Source: Curtobacterium poinsettiae (GTDB taxonomy: Bacteria; Actinomycetota; Actinomycetes; Actinomycetales; Microbacteriaceae). Taken from it: a stretch of DNA of 64,000 nt. This document shows, one piece after another, positions 9,369 to 18,890 of the stretch; positions within the stretch are counted from its first letter, which is position 1, and every line of letters begins with the position of its first letter. The translations under genes were made by a program, and so were the position numbers. The notes under the pieces were generated by a model. It had not been told where the DNA came from and did no database searches. It saw only the letters and a list, made by a program, of their open reading frames with translations. The DNA lies in NCBI RefSeq assembly GCF_025677645.1, contig NZ_CP106879.1, forward strand, positions 310,001 to 374,000. Reading direction: 5' to 3'.

Positions 9369-10417
9369 GCTGCCCTGCTCCCCACTGCCAACCCGAAGGC
9401 GACCGTGATCGCATCGACGTGGTCGGCGACATCGCCGGCCGGGATCGATCGTGCGAGTCCGACACCGTCGAAAGCGGCGCCCATCGTGACGGGCAGGCGC
9501 GTCTGCTCCGCGAGCGCCTCCCGCATGCCCTGCAGCCGGGTCCCGCCACCGGTCAGCACGACCCGGGTCACGGGTTCCGACGGCCGGGTGTTGACGAAGT
9601 AGTTGATCGTGTTCCGCAAGCTCGATGTGAGTTCGTGGACCGAGGCCGTGATCACAGCGACGGCACGGGCGTCGTCCGGAGTCCGTGCAGATCCGCCGAG
9701 CCCGAGGTGGCGCTTCACGGCCTCGGCCTCGTCGAAGGTGATGTCGAGGGTCCCGACCAGCGCGCGGGAGATGTCGTTGCCTCCCATCGGGATGATCCGG
9801 ACGAACTGCGGGATCCCGTCGGTCGCGATGACCACGCTCGTGGTGTCCGCGCCGAGCTGCACCACCGCCGCGGTTCCCAGGACCCCCTGGCGCCCGAGCA
9901 GGACACGGGTGAGCGCGAACGGGATCATGTCGACCCCGATCGGGTTGAGCCCGGCGAGCTGCACGGCCTTGACGTTCGCGAGCACGGCGTCCTTGATGGC
10001 TGCGATCAGGAGCCCGTGGACGACGGCGCCGTTCTCGCTCTCCCCCTCGGACACCGGGTAGAAGTCGAGGATCGCATCGCCGACCGGCACCGGGAGCATC
10101 TCCTGCACCTGGAACGGGAGGCTCTCGCGGATCTGTGCCATCGGAGCGAGGGGCACCGTGAGGTCGCGGGAGAGCACCCGTTGGTTCCCCATCCCGAGGA
10201 CGACGTTCTTCGAGCGGAACCGCCCCGTCGACCACAGCTCACGGAGGGTGGCCGCGACGGTGTTCGGTTCGAGGACCTCACCTCGGCTCACCGCGTCCTG
10301 CGGAGTGGGGACCTCCGCGAAACGCACCACCGTCGGTTGTGCCTTGTCGGCGTCGACGACCTCGACCGCGCGGATCGACGACCCCGCGATGTCGAGGCCC
10401 ACGATGCTCTTGCCCAT
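9365..10417 (-). CDS. pilM: PilM-like actin-fold ATPase of the type IV pilus
   Basis: A 350-residue cytoplasmic protein of the FtsA/actin superfamily. It contains the phosphate-1 motif VGLDIAGSSIRAVEV near the N-terminus, the phosphate-2 region (QLGADTTSVVIA) and the adenosine motif VLTGGGTRL. PilM forms a ring that binds the N-terminus of PilN. The start is ATG 10417 (MGKSIVGLD), 35 bp after the pilD stop codon. It belongs to the tightly packed block from pilV to pilO. Confidence 0.9.
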   Translation of the reverse strand: MGKSIVGLDIAGSSIRAVEVVDADKAQPTVVRFAEVPTPQDAVSRGEVLEPNTVAATLRELWSTGRFRSKNVVLGMGNQRVLSRDLTVPLAPMAQIRESLPFQVQEMLPVPVGDAILDFYPVSEGESENGAVVHGLLIAAIKDAVLANVKAVQLAGLNPIGVDMIPFALTRVLLGRQGVLGTAAVVQLGADTTSVVIATDGIPQFVRIIPMGGNDISRALVGTLDITFDEAEAVKRHLGLGGSARTPDDARAVAVITASVHELTSSLRNTINYFVNTRPSEPVTRVVLTGGGTRLQGMREALAEQTRLPVTMGAAFDGVGLARSIPAGDVADHVDAITVAFGLAVGSRAA

Positions 10418-10452
10418 GATGCTGCTTTCGTTGGAGGTGGAGTGGTGGTCGC

Positions 10453-11295
10453 TCAAGCGACCCCGAGGACCTGGAGGTACCCGGTCCAGAGGAAGTCCCC
10501 GAAGACGATCCCGAGCCATGCCCCCATCAGCATCGACGGCCCGAACGGCAGCCCGCCGCGCCATCGAGCACGGCCGGAGAGGAGGAGCGCGATCGCGACG
10601 GTACCGCCCACCAGGAACGCGCCGAAAGCACCCACTGCGAGGGGTCCCCATCCGAGGTACGCGAGGACGAGGCCGAGGACCACGGCCAGTTTGACGTCAC
10701 CGAGACCCATGCCGCCGGGAACCGCCAACGCGAGACCGAGGTAGAGGGCGCCGGACCCGAGGGCACCGATCGCCGCACGACCAAGAGCGGACCAGTCGCC
10801 GTCGGCAGCACTCGAGACGACGAGGAGCGCTGCGAGGACGATCCCGGACGGGTAGACGATCGCGTTCGGGAGCGTGTGGGTGGCGACGTCGATCAGGGTG
10901 AGTGCGACGCTGATCGCCATCAGGTACAGCAACGCGACGAAGACCACGACCTGCGCCACGGTGTCCTGGGGCGTCCCCGCAGGCGAGCGACCCGCGACCA
11001 CGAAGGCGGTGAACCCGAACAGGACCGCGGTGGTGAGCTCGACGGCAGGGTACCGTGCGGAGATCGGTGCGGAACAGTCACGGCAGCGTCCGCGCAGGAC
11101 GAGCCAGGAGAGCACCGGGATGTTGTCGCGGCGCCGTATCGTGTGCCCGCACACCGGACATGCGCTCGGTGGTGAGACCACGGACTGGCCCGCCGGCACG
11201 CGGTGCACCACGACGTTGAGGAACGAGCCGATGAGCAGTCCGAACACGGCGGAGATTCCGGGGAGGACGGGACCGAGCACCTGGAGACCGGTCAT
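10453..11295 (-). CDS. pilD: Prepilin peptidase / N-methyltransferase
   Basis: A 280-residue polytopic membrane protease that removes the leader of type IV prepilins and methylates the new N-terminus. The N-terminal methyltransferase region has [17 protein letters not shown] and the four-cysteine zinc motif (CPVCGH ... CRDC). The peptidase half has the two catalytic aspartates in [13 protein letters not shown] and GMGLGDVKL. The start is ATG 11295 (MTGLQVLGP), which overlaps the preceding stop by four bases; an upstream ATG at 11325 is less likely. A dedicated peptidase supports processing of the pilins in this locus. Confidence 0.95.
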   Translation of the reverse strand: MTGLQVLGPVLPGISAVFGLLIGSFLNVVVHRVPAGQSVVSPPSACPVCGHTIRRRDNIPVLSWLVLRGRCRDCSAPISARYPAVELTTAVLFGFTAFVVAGRSPAGTPQDTVAQVVVFVALLYLMAISVALTLIDVATHTLPNAIVYPSGIVLAALLVVSSAADGDWSALGRAAIGALGSGALYLGLALAVPGGMGLGDVKLAVVLGLVLAYLGWGPLAVGAFGAFLVGGTVAIALLLSGRARWRGGLPFGPSMLMGAWLGIVFGDFLWTGYLQVLGVA

Positions 11296-13187
11296 CGGCA
11301 CGCACCGCCGGTCGTGCTTGCGCACGCGCCGCTGGCGGTGTACGCGGCCTGGACCTCGACCTGCGTCGTGACCCCGTACGAGGTCGACACGGGCTGCAGG
11401 AACTTCGGGGGCGCCGTCGTCAGGAGCCGCTGGTCGTAGACGTAGTTCTTCGAGAACCCGGTGTTGCCGGTCGTCGCGACGGCCCCGCGCCAGTTCTGCG
11501 CGATCGAACCGATGACCTTGAGGGTGCCGAGCTTCGAGCCGATGTCGTAGTTCTGGTTCCAGAACGTGCCCGCGTTGCTCGCGATCGCCGCCGACACCGT
11601 GATCGACTCACCTGGAGACCGGCTCAGCAGGCCCACGCCTGAGCTGTTGCAGCGTGAGGTGTCCGCCACGTACCCGACACCCCACTGGTAGGTGGTCGGG
11701 TACGAGGTGCAGCGGGCGGGGTTGGAGATCTCGACGGCGTTCTGGCCGACGAGCCCGAGCACGTCGTTCGTGGCGCTGACGTAGGTGATGTCGTCGGTCA
11801 CCCACACGGTGCCGGATGCAGCGATCGTCATCGCCCCGCTGAACGCCCCGCTGACGAAGACGTCGCCCGCCGTGCAGCTGTACGTGTCGGACGCCGAACC
11901 CGTCTGGTACGAGGAACCCGACGATCCCCCGTTGATCCACTCGCCCGCGGCCGGGAACCCCTGCCCGTTGCTGAACGGCTGGTTGCTCGTGTTGGTCGCC
12001 GAACCGTTCGACCGCACGGTGATCGTGGTGGTGCAGTACGTGTTCGTGTACTTCGACGGGAAGGCCGCACCCCACGCGTTCACGTTGTTCGACGCGGAGG
12101 GGATGTCCTGCACGTACATCAGGTTCGAGGGGAGGGTCGGGATGGTGGCACCGGCGGAACTCTGCAGATCCGAGACCGCCCCGCACAGCGCTGCGGCCTT
12201 TGCCGGGTCGTCCGCGCCGAGGACCGCGCCGCTCGAACTGTTGACCTTGATCTGCGTGGCCCGGGACCACGGCGACCACACGGTCATCTTGCCGTTCCCG
12301 AGGAACTTCACACGGGTCGGTCCGGTGTACATGCAGCCTGGTCGCGGAACCGTCGTGGGCAGGTCGGTCCGCGTCTCCTGCGACATGTTCGTGTTCAGTG
12401 CAGGCAGACCGAGGTACGGAACCGCGGTCGCCGCACCGCCGTTGAACGTCCCCGCGCAGGTGCCGCTCGACGGTTTCACGGTCGTGTCGTGCTGTTCGAC
12501 CGACCCGTTGAACACCGTCGAGCACGCCGAGGTGAAGACGTCGTTGGTCCGGATCGGCCCGTTCAGGGTGTCGGTGCCGGCGAACTGCACCGCCGCGCAC
12601 TTTCCGGCAACCGATTGCCACTGGTATGCGGTCGTGCAGCCGGCGCCGGTGAGCGCGGGGTTCGAGGACTCGTAGTTGGTGAAGTAGAGGTAGTTGATGA
12701 ACCCGTCGCCCTTGAGGTTGGCCACGAGCGACCGGACGCTTCCCCCGGCCTTGCCGGTGACACGGACCCGCAGGACGCCCTTGCTGGAGTAGTCGGAGTT
12801 GTCGACCTCGTAGCGGAACCACTGGTCGCTCGAGCCGACGACCGGTGCCCAGTCTGGGCCGGAGTTGGTGAACGCGATGTTCTTGTCGGCGTTGACGAAG
12901 GTCGACCCGCTCGACTTGCTGAACTGGGCGTTCGCGTTGCCGTAGAGCGCGTAGCCGTTGTCGTTCGAGAGCTTCGACTGGTAGTCGGCGAGCCCCGCGT
13001 ACGCGGCCGCCATCGCATTCTGGAAGTTGCGGTCCGAAGCGGCCTTGACCGCACCCGAGGTGGAGACGGCGATCATCGTCGCGACGAGCAGCATCATGAC
13101 GGTGCCGAAGATGAGCACGTTGCCGAGGACCATGCCGCGCTCGTCGCGCTGGGCGCGCGCGAGGACCGCGCTGATGCGACGGATCAT
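11292..13187 (-). CDS. Large PilX-like pilus-associated protein (candidate tip protein)
   Basis: This 631-residue protein has a prepilin-like N-terminus (RG followed by [23 protein letters not shown], about residues 17-41) but no glutamate at position 5 of the mature protein. The remaining 580 residues are rich in Ser, Thr, Asn and Gly with about a dozen cysteines. Segments such as LNGPIRTND and [21 protein letters not shown] suggest a DUF4900- or polymer-forming-type beta solenoid. Start ATG 13187 overlaps the pilW-like stop by four bases, and its own stop overlaps pilD. The position suits a minor pilin or adhesin at the pilus tip. The fold and the role are inference; the locus membership is plain. 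Confidence 0.8.
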   Translation of the reverse strand: MIRRISAVLARAQRDERGMVLGNVLIFGTVMMLLVATMIAVSTSGAVKAASDRNFQNAMAAAYAGLADYQSKLSNDNGYALYGNANAQFSKSSGSTFVNADKNIAFTNSGPDWAPVVGSSDQWFRYEVDNSDYSSKGVLRVRVTGKAGGSVRSLVANLKGDGFINYLYFTNYESSNPALTGAGCTTAYQWQSVAGKCAAVQFAGTDTLNGPIRTNDVFTSACSTVFNGSVEQHDTTVKPSSGTCAGTFNGGAATAVPYLGLPALNTNMSQETRTDLPTTVPRPGCMYTGPTRVKFLGNGKMTVWSPWSRATQIKVNSSSGAVLGADDPAKAAALCGAVSDLQSSAGATIPTLPSNLMYVQDIPSASNNVNAWGAAFPSKYTNTYCTTTITVRSNGSATNTSNQPFSNGQGFPAAGEWINGGSSGSSYQTGSASDTYSCTAGDVFVSGAFSGAMTIAASGTVWVTDDITYVSATNDVLGLVGQNAVEISNPARCTSYPTTYQWGVGYVADTSRCNSSGVGLLSRSPGESITVSAAIASNAGTFWNQNYDIGSKLGTLKVIGSIAQNWRGAVATTGNTGFSKNYVYDQRLLTTAPPKFLQPVSTSYGVTTQVEVQAAYTASGACASTTGGACR

Positions 13188-13888
13188 GATGAACCCGCTC
13201 CGATGCTGGTGCCGTAGACGACATTGAAGAGGTACAGGGTGTTCTGCACGTGGGTGTTGCCGCTCGCACCGGCGGTGGTGGAACCGAGTTCCAGGTTCAC
13301 GCGGACGGCTCGCACGTTGCCCAACTGCGCGGTCGCCAGTGTTCCGTCCGGCTGGGTCGCGAGTGTCTTGCCATCGGCGCCGAGGTACGAGAACAGCGCG
13401 ACACCGTCGCTCGTCGGCGAGGCGATCGGACCACCCACGACCAGGCTCCGCGCCGGGGTCTGGGTCGTCGCCGGAAAGGAGTAGAAGCCGTTCGTCGCCG
13501 TGCCGTCCCACTGGTCCACGACGAGACGCTTCGCGTCGTTCAGCGAGTAGCGGATCTGCACGGGCTTGTCGGTGCTGTTGCCGTCGAGGTTGATGTACGC
13601 GAAGAACACCACCTGCGTCGGGGCCGCCCGGGTGACGGCAGCGGCGTAGGTGCCGTCCGACTTCGGTAACAGACTCGCGGCGTGCACGTAGCGGGTGATG
13701 GAGTTCATCGCGATGGACGCCGTCCGAGCGTTCTGGTCGGAGGACGTGTTCGTCACCCCCGCGCGCAGGGTGGCAGTGAAGAACCCGCCCACCGCGACGA
13801 GGATGATCATCGACACGCTGACCGCGACGAGCAGCTCGGAAAGAGAGATCCCCGCCTGCTCGCGGTGGAGGCGTCGGAGTGCCCGCAT
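13184..13888 (-). CDS. PilW-like minor pilin
   Basis: This 234-residue prepilin has a short leader ending in glycine 13, then ISLSELLVAVSVSMIILVAVG with glutamate at mature position 5. The globular part is beta-rich, with few charged residues and no conserved cysteines. The start is ATG 13888; its first base overlaps the TGA stop of the pilV-like gene. Such minor pilins prime assembly together with PilV- and PilX-like partners. The family call rests on the leader and gene order, because C-terminal domains in this family vary widely. Confidence 0.85.
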   Translation of the reverse strand: MRALRRLHREQAGISLSELLVAVSVSMIILVAVGGFFTATLRAGVTNTSSDQNARTASIAMNSITRYVHAASLLPKSDGTYAAAVTRAAPTQVVFFAYINLDGNSTDKPVQIRYSLNDAKRLVVDQWDGTATNGFYSFPATTQTPARSLVVGGPIASPTSDGVALFSYLGADGKTLATQPDGTLATAQLGNVRAVRVNLELGSTTAGASGNTHVQNTLYLFNVVYGTSIGAGSS

Positions 13889-15345
13889 CACGACGTCTGC
13901 CCGCGGGGGTCGAGGGTCAGGGTGTTGTCGTAGTTGATGAGCACCAGCGCGGTCTTCTGGTTCACCATGCCGTTGGTCACGGGCTTCACGTTCGAGGCCT
14001 TCGACGCGATCTCGTTCTTCGTCGTCGACCCGAACGTCGTCCCGGAGTAGAGCGTCCACGTGCCGAAGGGCAGGGCGATGGTCGCGGTGTCGCCGATCGA
14101 GACCGGGAACTTCATCGTCATGCCCGCGGCACAGCCGGGGTCACCTGCGGCCGGGTTCGCCGACGAGACGGCAGTGATGTAGCGGTCCTTCACGCCGGTG
14201 ACGGTCGCGACGCCCATCATCACGGAGGCCGACGACGGCTTCCCGGGAGCAGTGGCGACCGACGGCGGGCTCACACCGATCGCGTTGGCGGCGTTCGGTG
14301 TCGACCAGGACGACGGGTTGGGACTGAGGCAGCTCGTCGCACTCCCGGTGCTGTTCGAGTAGGGGCCGGCATAGACGGTGTAGCCCGAGGCGAACGGGAA
14401 CACCGGCAACGACGGCTGTGAACTCGAGGTGACGGTGAGCGAGGTACTGGCCAGGTCCCACGGCTTGACGACGTCCAGCCCGCCGGCCGTGCTCGACAGC
14501 GTCGTGGGCATGTTGGTCGGGATCATCGCTTTGGAGCCGGCCGCGTACTGCAGGGTCAGCTGGCTCGACTGGTCGTACACGAACGGGACGGGCGAGCTCG
14601 CGCCGGCGGTCACCGAGATCGGCGACTGCACGGACGGCTGCTGCTGGTTCGTGTCGATGCCGCCGGTGACGCTCGCAGAGACCGCGTAGTCGCCCTGCGA
14701 CACGTTCACCGCGTACGAGCAACCCTGTTCGTCGGTCGGGAGGACCGTCGCCGTCAGCGCTGCACCGCCACCTCCACTGACGGGGGTGATCGTGATCCCG
14801 ACACCTTCGTAGGGCGCTCCCGAAGCAGTGGTGACCGAGATGATCACCGTGCCGTACCCGGGGTCGGTGACCGCGTCGCTGGGCGCGATGGCTGACGAGA
14901 CGGAAGTGGTACTGGAACCGCCGCGCGGGTTCGGCCACGTCACGGTCTCGACGACGCTCTTGTAGGCGAGCTTGCCGTTCGACGTCCCGCACGCGCCGGT
15001 CGCGCCGTCGCTCTGCACCCAACTGACCTTCCGGTCGATCGCGTACTCGACGCCCCCGATGGTCTTCGTGTTGTCCTGACCGGACTTGCTGAGGACCCGG
15101 AAGATCCCACCGGTGGAGGCAGCCGCGGTCTGGCGGAGGGTGTCGATGTCCTGCGAGGCGAGGGCGACGGCGGTCTCGCGTCCGCGGTTGGTCTGCGTGA
15201 GCTGGAGGCTGTTCGCGATGCCGTAGGCGATCCCGATCGACATGACCGCGAACACCATCATGGCGACCATGACCTCGATGATCGAGAAGCCGGCTTCGGC
15301 GTCGTGCCGGTACAGCCGGTCGTGCAGTCGCCGGAACATGGTCAC
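13888..15345 (-). CDS. PilV-like pilin with Ig-like repeat domains
   Basis: A 485-residue prepilin with leader ending at glycine 19, then FSIIEVMVAMMVFAVMSIGIA, glutamate at mature position 5. It is two to three times longer than ordinary PilV. Residues about 160-290 resemble a carboxypeptidase-regulatory/SpaA-like Ig fold (YEGVGITITPVSG, GDYAVSASVTGGI), and a second beta-rich module follows (about 310-450, ending FGTWTLYSGTTFG). The start is ATG 15345, with ATG 15339 as an alternative; AGGAGGTGACC lies just upstream. A pilin fused to surface Ig-like modules suggests an adhesive minor pilin (inference). Confidence 0.85.
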   Translation of the reverse strand: MTMFRRLHDRLYRHDAEAGFSIIEVMVAMMVFAVMSIGIAYGIANSLQLTQTNRGRETAVALASQDIDTLRQTAAASTGGIFRVLSKSGQDNTKTIGGVEYAIDRKVSWVQSDGATGACGTSNGKLAYKSVVETVTWPNPRGGSSTTSVSSAIAPSDAVTDPGYGTVIISVTTASGAPYEGVGITITPVSGGGGAALTATVLPTDEQGCSYAVNVSQGDYAVSASVTGGIDTNQQQPSVQSPISVTAGASSPVPFVYDQSSQLTLQYAAGSKAMIPTNMPTTLSSTAGGLDVVKPWDLASTSLTVTSSSQPSLPVFPFASGYTVYAGPYSNSTGSATSCLSPNPSSWSTPNAANAIGVSPPSVATAPGKPSSASVMMGVATVTGVKDRYITAVSSANPAAGDPGCAAGMTMKFPVSIGDTATIALPFGTWTLYSGTTFGSTTKNEIASKASNVKPVTNGMVNQKTALVLINYDNTLTLDPRGQTS

Positions 15346-15371
15346 CTCCTCCTCGTCATGTGAGCAAACGA

Positions 15372-15401
15372 AGGGCGACCTGCCAACCGACAGGTCGCCC
15401 T
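15372..15401 (-). terminator. Terminator after pilA
   Basis: AGGGCGACCTG and CAGGTCGCCCT form a perfect 11-bp stem around an 8-nt loop, 12 nt after the pilin stop codon, followed on the minus strand by a T-rich stretch. It would let pilin mRNA accumulate above the downstream minor-pilin genes. Confidence 0.8.
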
Positions 15402-15412
15402 CTTGGTGCGGA

Positions 15413-15871
15413 CTACGCGGCGCCGCAGGCCTTCTCGACGACCGAGGTCGACTCGGTGATACGGAAGGTCTTGCCCGTGGCCGACGTCTCCTGGATGCAG
15501 AACGTCGTGGCGCCGCTCGCGGGGGTGGTGCCGTACTTCAGGTCCTTGGTGTTGTCGCTGACCGTCAGCCCGTACTTGCCGAGCTCCGTGGTGTCAGCGA
15601 CCAGCTTCTGTCCGGTGGTGCTGCCGTCCGGGAGCTTGCCGCTTTCCGTCTGGTACGCGATGACCGCGGTCTTCGCGTTCGCTAGGTCGCTCTTCACGGC
15701 CGAGTCCTTCGCGTTGTTCTGCACGTTCAGGTACACCGGGATGGCGATGGCGGCGAGGATGCCGATGATGATGACGACGACGAGGAGCTCGATGAGCGTG
15801 AAGCCCTTCTCCTTGTCCTCGAGGAGACCCTTGCGGCGAGCGTCGAGCTTGCCCATGAGAGCGAAGTACAT
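15413..15871 (-). CDS. pilA: Major type IV pilin
   Basis: A 152-residue prepilin. The 23-residue charged leader ends KEKG, followed by FTLIELLVVVIIIGILAAIAI with the expected glutamate at mature position 5. The soluble domain is small and carries a terminal cysteine pair (C in TTFCIQ and C in VEKACGAA) that could form the usual D-loop disulfide. The start is ATG 15871, with GGAA six bases upstream; ATG 15859 has no such signal. It is flanked by a 183-bp gap upstream and a terminator downstream, so it is probably transcribed on its own as well. Confidence 0.95.
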   Translation of the reverse strand: MYFALMGKLDARRKGLLEDKEKGFTLIELLVVVIIIGILAAIAIPVYLNVQNNAKDSAVKSDLANAKTAVIAYQTESGKLPDGSTTGQKLVADTTELGKYGLTVSDNTKDLKYGTTPASGATTFCIQETSATGKTFRITESTSVVEKACGAA

Positions 15872-16054
15872 GGTGGTTCCGATCTTGGGGAAATGCGATG
15901 GGAGAATGTGCCGGGGAGTGCTCCGCCGCCGCTGACAAGGGTATTCAGCGGCGATTCGGGGCGGAATCCCGAGAACGGGGGGTCCGAACCCTCCGAATTG
16001 CCCCCAGTAACAGGGGCGTCGACTCGCGTTCCACCCCCACATGAGGGGCGGCCG

Positions 16055-17278
16055 TTACTTCACCAACGATGTGATCTGGAAGATCGGCAGGTAGAGCGCG
16101 ATGATCATGCCACCCACGACGACACCGAGGAATGCGATGAGCAGCGGCTCGATCAGGGCAGTCAGTGACTCGGTCGTCGACTCGACTTCAGAGTCGTAGA
16201 ACACCGCGATCTTCTCGAGCATGATCTCCAGTGAACCGGCATCTTCGCCGACTGCGACCATTTGCGAAACCATTGCCGGAAAAATGCTTTCGCGAGCCAA
16301 TGGCGCGGCAATCGACTCGCCTTTCCGGACCTCTTCCGCAACCCGCTCGAGTGCTTTCTGGACCACGAAGTTGTTCGACACCTGACCGACGATCGACAAT
16401 GCCTGCAGAATGGGGACACCGGCGCCGATCATGTTCGAGAAGTTCCGCGCGAACCGCGCGATGACGATCTTGCGGGTCAGTCCACCGAAGACCGGCAGGC
16501 GGAGCATGATCGGATCGCGGGAGCTCCGGAACCGATCGGTGTTCTTGTTCGCCCGGAACCACAGCCAGCCGACGATCACGGCGACCGCGAGGACCGGTGC
16601 GAGCCAGCGCATCGCGTGGGACAGGGTCACCAGGACCTGCGTCGGCAGCGGCAGCTGCCCGCCGAGCGACGAGAACATGTCCTGGAAGATCGGGACGATG
16701 AAGATGAGCATGATCACGACGGCGGCAAGTGACATGCACAGCACGACCACCGGGTAGGTCATCGCCGACTTGATCGTCGAGCGGAGCTTGTGCTCCTTCT
16801 CGAAGTTCGTCGCGATGGAGTCCATGGCCTGGTCGAGGAAGCCGCCGGTCTCCCCCGCGCGGATCATGTTGATCATGATCGGCGGGAAGTCGACCGGGTA
16901 CTTCGCGACGGCGTCGGAGAACGAGACGCCGCGCTCGACGTCGTCGCGGACCTTGCCGAGGATGTCCTTGAGCTTCTTGTTCTCGGTCTGGTCGGACAGG
17001 ATCGTGAGGGTCCGCAGGAGCGAGAGCCCCGAGGTGAGCATCGTCGAGGCCTGCCGCGACATGATCGCGAGGTCCTTGAGGCCGACGCCCTTCTCGAACC
17101 CGGGGATCTTGATCTCGGTCTGGAGCCCGGTGCCGGCCTTCGCCTCGGTGATGGCGATCGGCGAGACGCCCATGCCCCGGAGGCGCTGGACGACGGCCCC
17201 CTCGGACGCGGCGTCGAGGCGGCCCTTCACGAGCTTGCCGGCGCCGTCGCGCCCGCGGTAGTCGAACGCGAGTGACAT
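16055..17278 (-). CDS. pilC: Type IV pilus inner-membrane platform protein
   Basis: A 407-residue GspF/PilC-family platform on which PilB and PilT act. An N-terminal cytoplasmic region (about 1-65) is followed by two copies of the T2SF module, recognisable by MSRQASTMLTSGLSLLRTL and FARNFSNMIGAGVPILQAL, with three to four transmembrane helices (near 170, 220 and 380). The start ATG shares a base with the pilT stop. The last third of the gene, roughly 16190-16420, is clearly lower in G+C than the rest of the locus while the protein sequence stays conserved. Confidence 0.95.
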   Translation of the reverse strand: MSLAFDYRGRDGAGKLVKGRLDAASEGAVVQRLRGMGVSPIAITEAKAGTGLQTEIKIPGFEKGVGLKDLAIMSRQASTMLTSGLSLLRTLTILSDQTENKKLKDILGKVRDDVERGVSFSDAVAKYPVDFPPIMINMIRAGETGGFLDQAMDSIATNFEKEHKLRSTIKSAMTYPVVVLCMSLAAVVIMLIFIVPIFQDMFSSLGGQLPLPTQVLVTLSHAMRWLAPVLAVAVIVGWLWFRANKNTDRFRSSRDPIMLRLPVFGGLTRKIVIARFARNFSNMIGAGVPILQALSIVGQVSNNFVVQKALERVAEEVRKGESIAAPLARESIFPAMVSQMVAVGEDAGSLEIMLEKIAVFYDSEVESTTESLTALIEPLLIAFLGVVVGGMIIALYLPIFQITSLVK

Positions 17279-18870
17279 CAGTAGCCTCCGGAGAACTTGT
17301 CGCCGAAGTCGATGCCGCTGGCGGCGATCGCGGCGGCCGAGGAGTCGGACGGGGACTCGACGCGCTGGACGAGCCGGTCGAAGCCCTCTTCGTCGTGCAC
17401 CTTCTCCATCGCGGCCTTGCGCGAGATGGTGCCGACGTTGACCAGTTCGGCGAGGTCCTGGTCCATGGTGTGCATGCCGAGGTCACGTCCGGCCTGCATG
17501 GCGGACGTGATCTGGTAGGTCTTGCCCTCGCGGATGAGGTTGCCGATGGCCGGGGTGATCGTCATGATCTCGGTGGCGACGACCCGACCGACGCCGTTGG
17601 CCTTCGGGACGAGGGTCTGACAGACGACGCCCTGCAGGGTGGCCGCGAGCTGGGTGCGGATCTGCCCCTGCTGGTGCGGCGGGAAGACGTCGATGACGCG
17701 GTCGATCGTGCCGGGCGCGCTCTGCGTGTGCAGGGTGGCGAACACGAGGTGGCCGGTCTCGGCGGCGGTGAGTGCGACGGAGATGGTCTCGAGGTCGCGG
17801 AGCTCACCGATCAGGATGACGTCGGGGTCCTGCCGCAGCACGTGCTTGAGCGCGGAGGCGAAGGAGTGGGTGTCGGCGCCGACCTCGCGCTGGTTGATGA
17901 TCGACCGCTTGTGGTCGTGCATGAACTCGATCGGGTCCTCGACCGTGACGATGTGGTCGGCGCGGCTCTCGTTGACCAGGTCGATGAGCGCGGCGAGGGT
18001 GGTCGACTTGCCCGAACCGGTCGGACCGGTGACGAGGACCAGGCCACGGGGCAGGCCGGCGAAGTCGCCGACGTGCGCGGGGATCCCGAGCTGCTTGAGC
18101 GTCTTGATCCTGGTGGGGATGATGCGGAACGCAGCTCCCCAGTTGCCGCGCTGCTGGTAGTAGTTCACGCGGAAGCGGTACTCCGGCGACAACGAGTACG
18201 CGAAGTCGAGCTCCTGGTCGTGGTCGAACTGCCCGGCCTGTTCGACGGACAGCAGCGTCTTGAGTGCGGCGATGACCTTGCCGCGCGACCACGCGCCTCC
18301 GGGCACGGCCGGCCGGAGCGAGCCGTCCACGCGGACGGTGGGCGGGGCGTCGGCCGTGACGTGCAGGTCGGAGGCCCCCTGGTAGACGACCTGCGCCAGT
18401 GCGGTGATGAGGTCGGGGTCGGCGACCTCGCGCGCGTGCCGGGCGAAGTCGATGTCACCGGCCGATCCCGCGGCGGGGGCCGGAGCGGGTGCCGGCGGTG
18501 CGGCGTGGTGTGCGCCGCTGTACGCGATGGCCGGCAGCTGCTGGGTCGCCGGCTCGGCGTACCCGTAGGTGGCGGTCGACGACGGCACCGCGGCGGGCGG
18601 CGTCGCCGGAGCGGTGGCGGACTGCGCCACGGGCGCAGCGACCGGACCACCCACGGGCCCGGCAACCGGGCTCGCCACGGCCGTGCCGGTGGGCGCGGGC
18701 CACACCGCCGAGTCGTCCGTCAGGTCGTAGACCTGCTCGGGCGGGGCAGCAGCGGCCGCGGCCAGACGCGCGGCACGGCGGGAGCCGACCTCGGCGCCGG
18801 GGGTGCCGGGGTGCCACCCGGCGACGGGCTCGTCGCCGGGCATGGTGATGTCGTACACGGAGTCGGTCAT
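17278..18870 (-). CDS. pilT: Pilus retraction ATPase PilT
   Basis: A 530-residue hexameric secretion-type ATPase that depolymerises the pilus. GPTGSGKS (Walker A) is at residues 282-289, followed by VTVEDPIEF, the PilT-type IGELRDLETI (Walker B region) and LHTQSAPGTIDRVIDVFP; the C-terminus is of the PilT rather than the PilB type. The first 140 residues are an extra low-complexity A/P-rich segment not found in classical PilT (about 350 aa). ATG 18870 has AGGACGAG upstream; GTG 18894 overlaps the pilB stop codon but lacks one. Presence of PilT implies retractable pili. Confidence 0.93.
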   Translation of the reverse strand: MTDSVYDITMPGDEPVAGWHPGTPGAEVGSRRAARLAAAAAAPPEQVYDLTDDSAVWPAPTGTAVASPVAGPVGGPVAAPVAQSATAPATPPAAVPSSTATYGYAEPATQQLPAIAYSGAHHAAPPAPAPAPAAGSAGDIDFARHAREVADPDLITALAQVVYQGASDLHVTADAPPTVRVDGSLRPAVPGGAWSRGKVIAALKTLLSVEQAGQFDHDQELDFAYSLSPEYRFRVNYYQQRGNWGAAFRIIPTRIKTLKQLGIPAHVGDFAGLPRGLVLVTGPTGSGKSTTLAALIDLVNESRADHIVTVEDPIEFMHDHKRSIINQREVGADTHSFASALKHVLRQDPDVILIGELRDLETISVALTAAETGHLVFATLHTQSAPGTIDRVIDVFPPHQQGQIRTQLAATLQGVVCQTLVPKANGVGRVVATEIMTITPAIGNLIREGKTYQITSAMQAGRDLGMHTMDQDLAELVNVGTISRKAAMEKVHDEEGFDRLVQRVESPSDSSAAAIAASGIDFGDKFSGGY

Positions 18871-18890
18871 CTGCTCGTCCTGTCCCCCGG

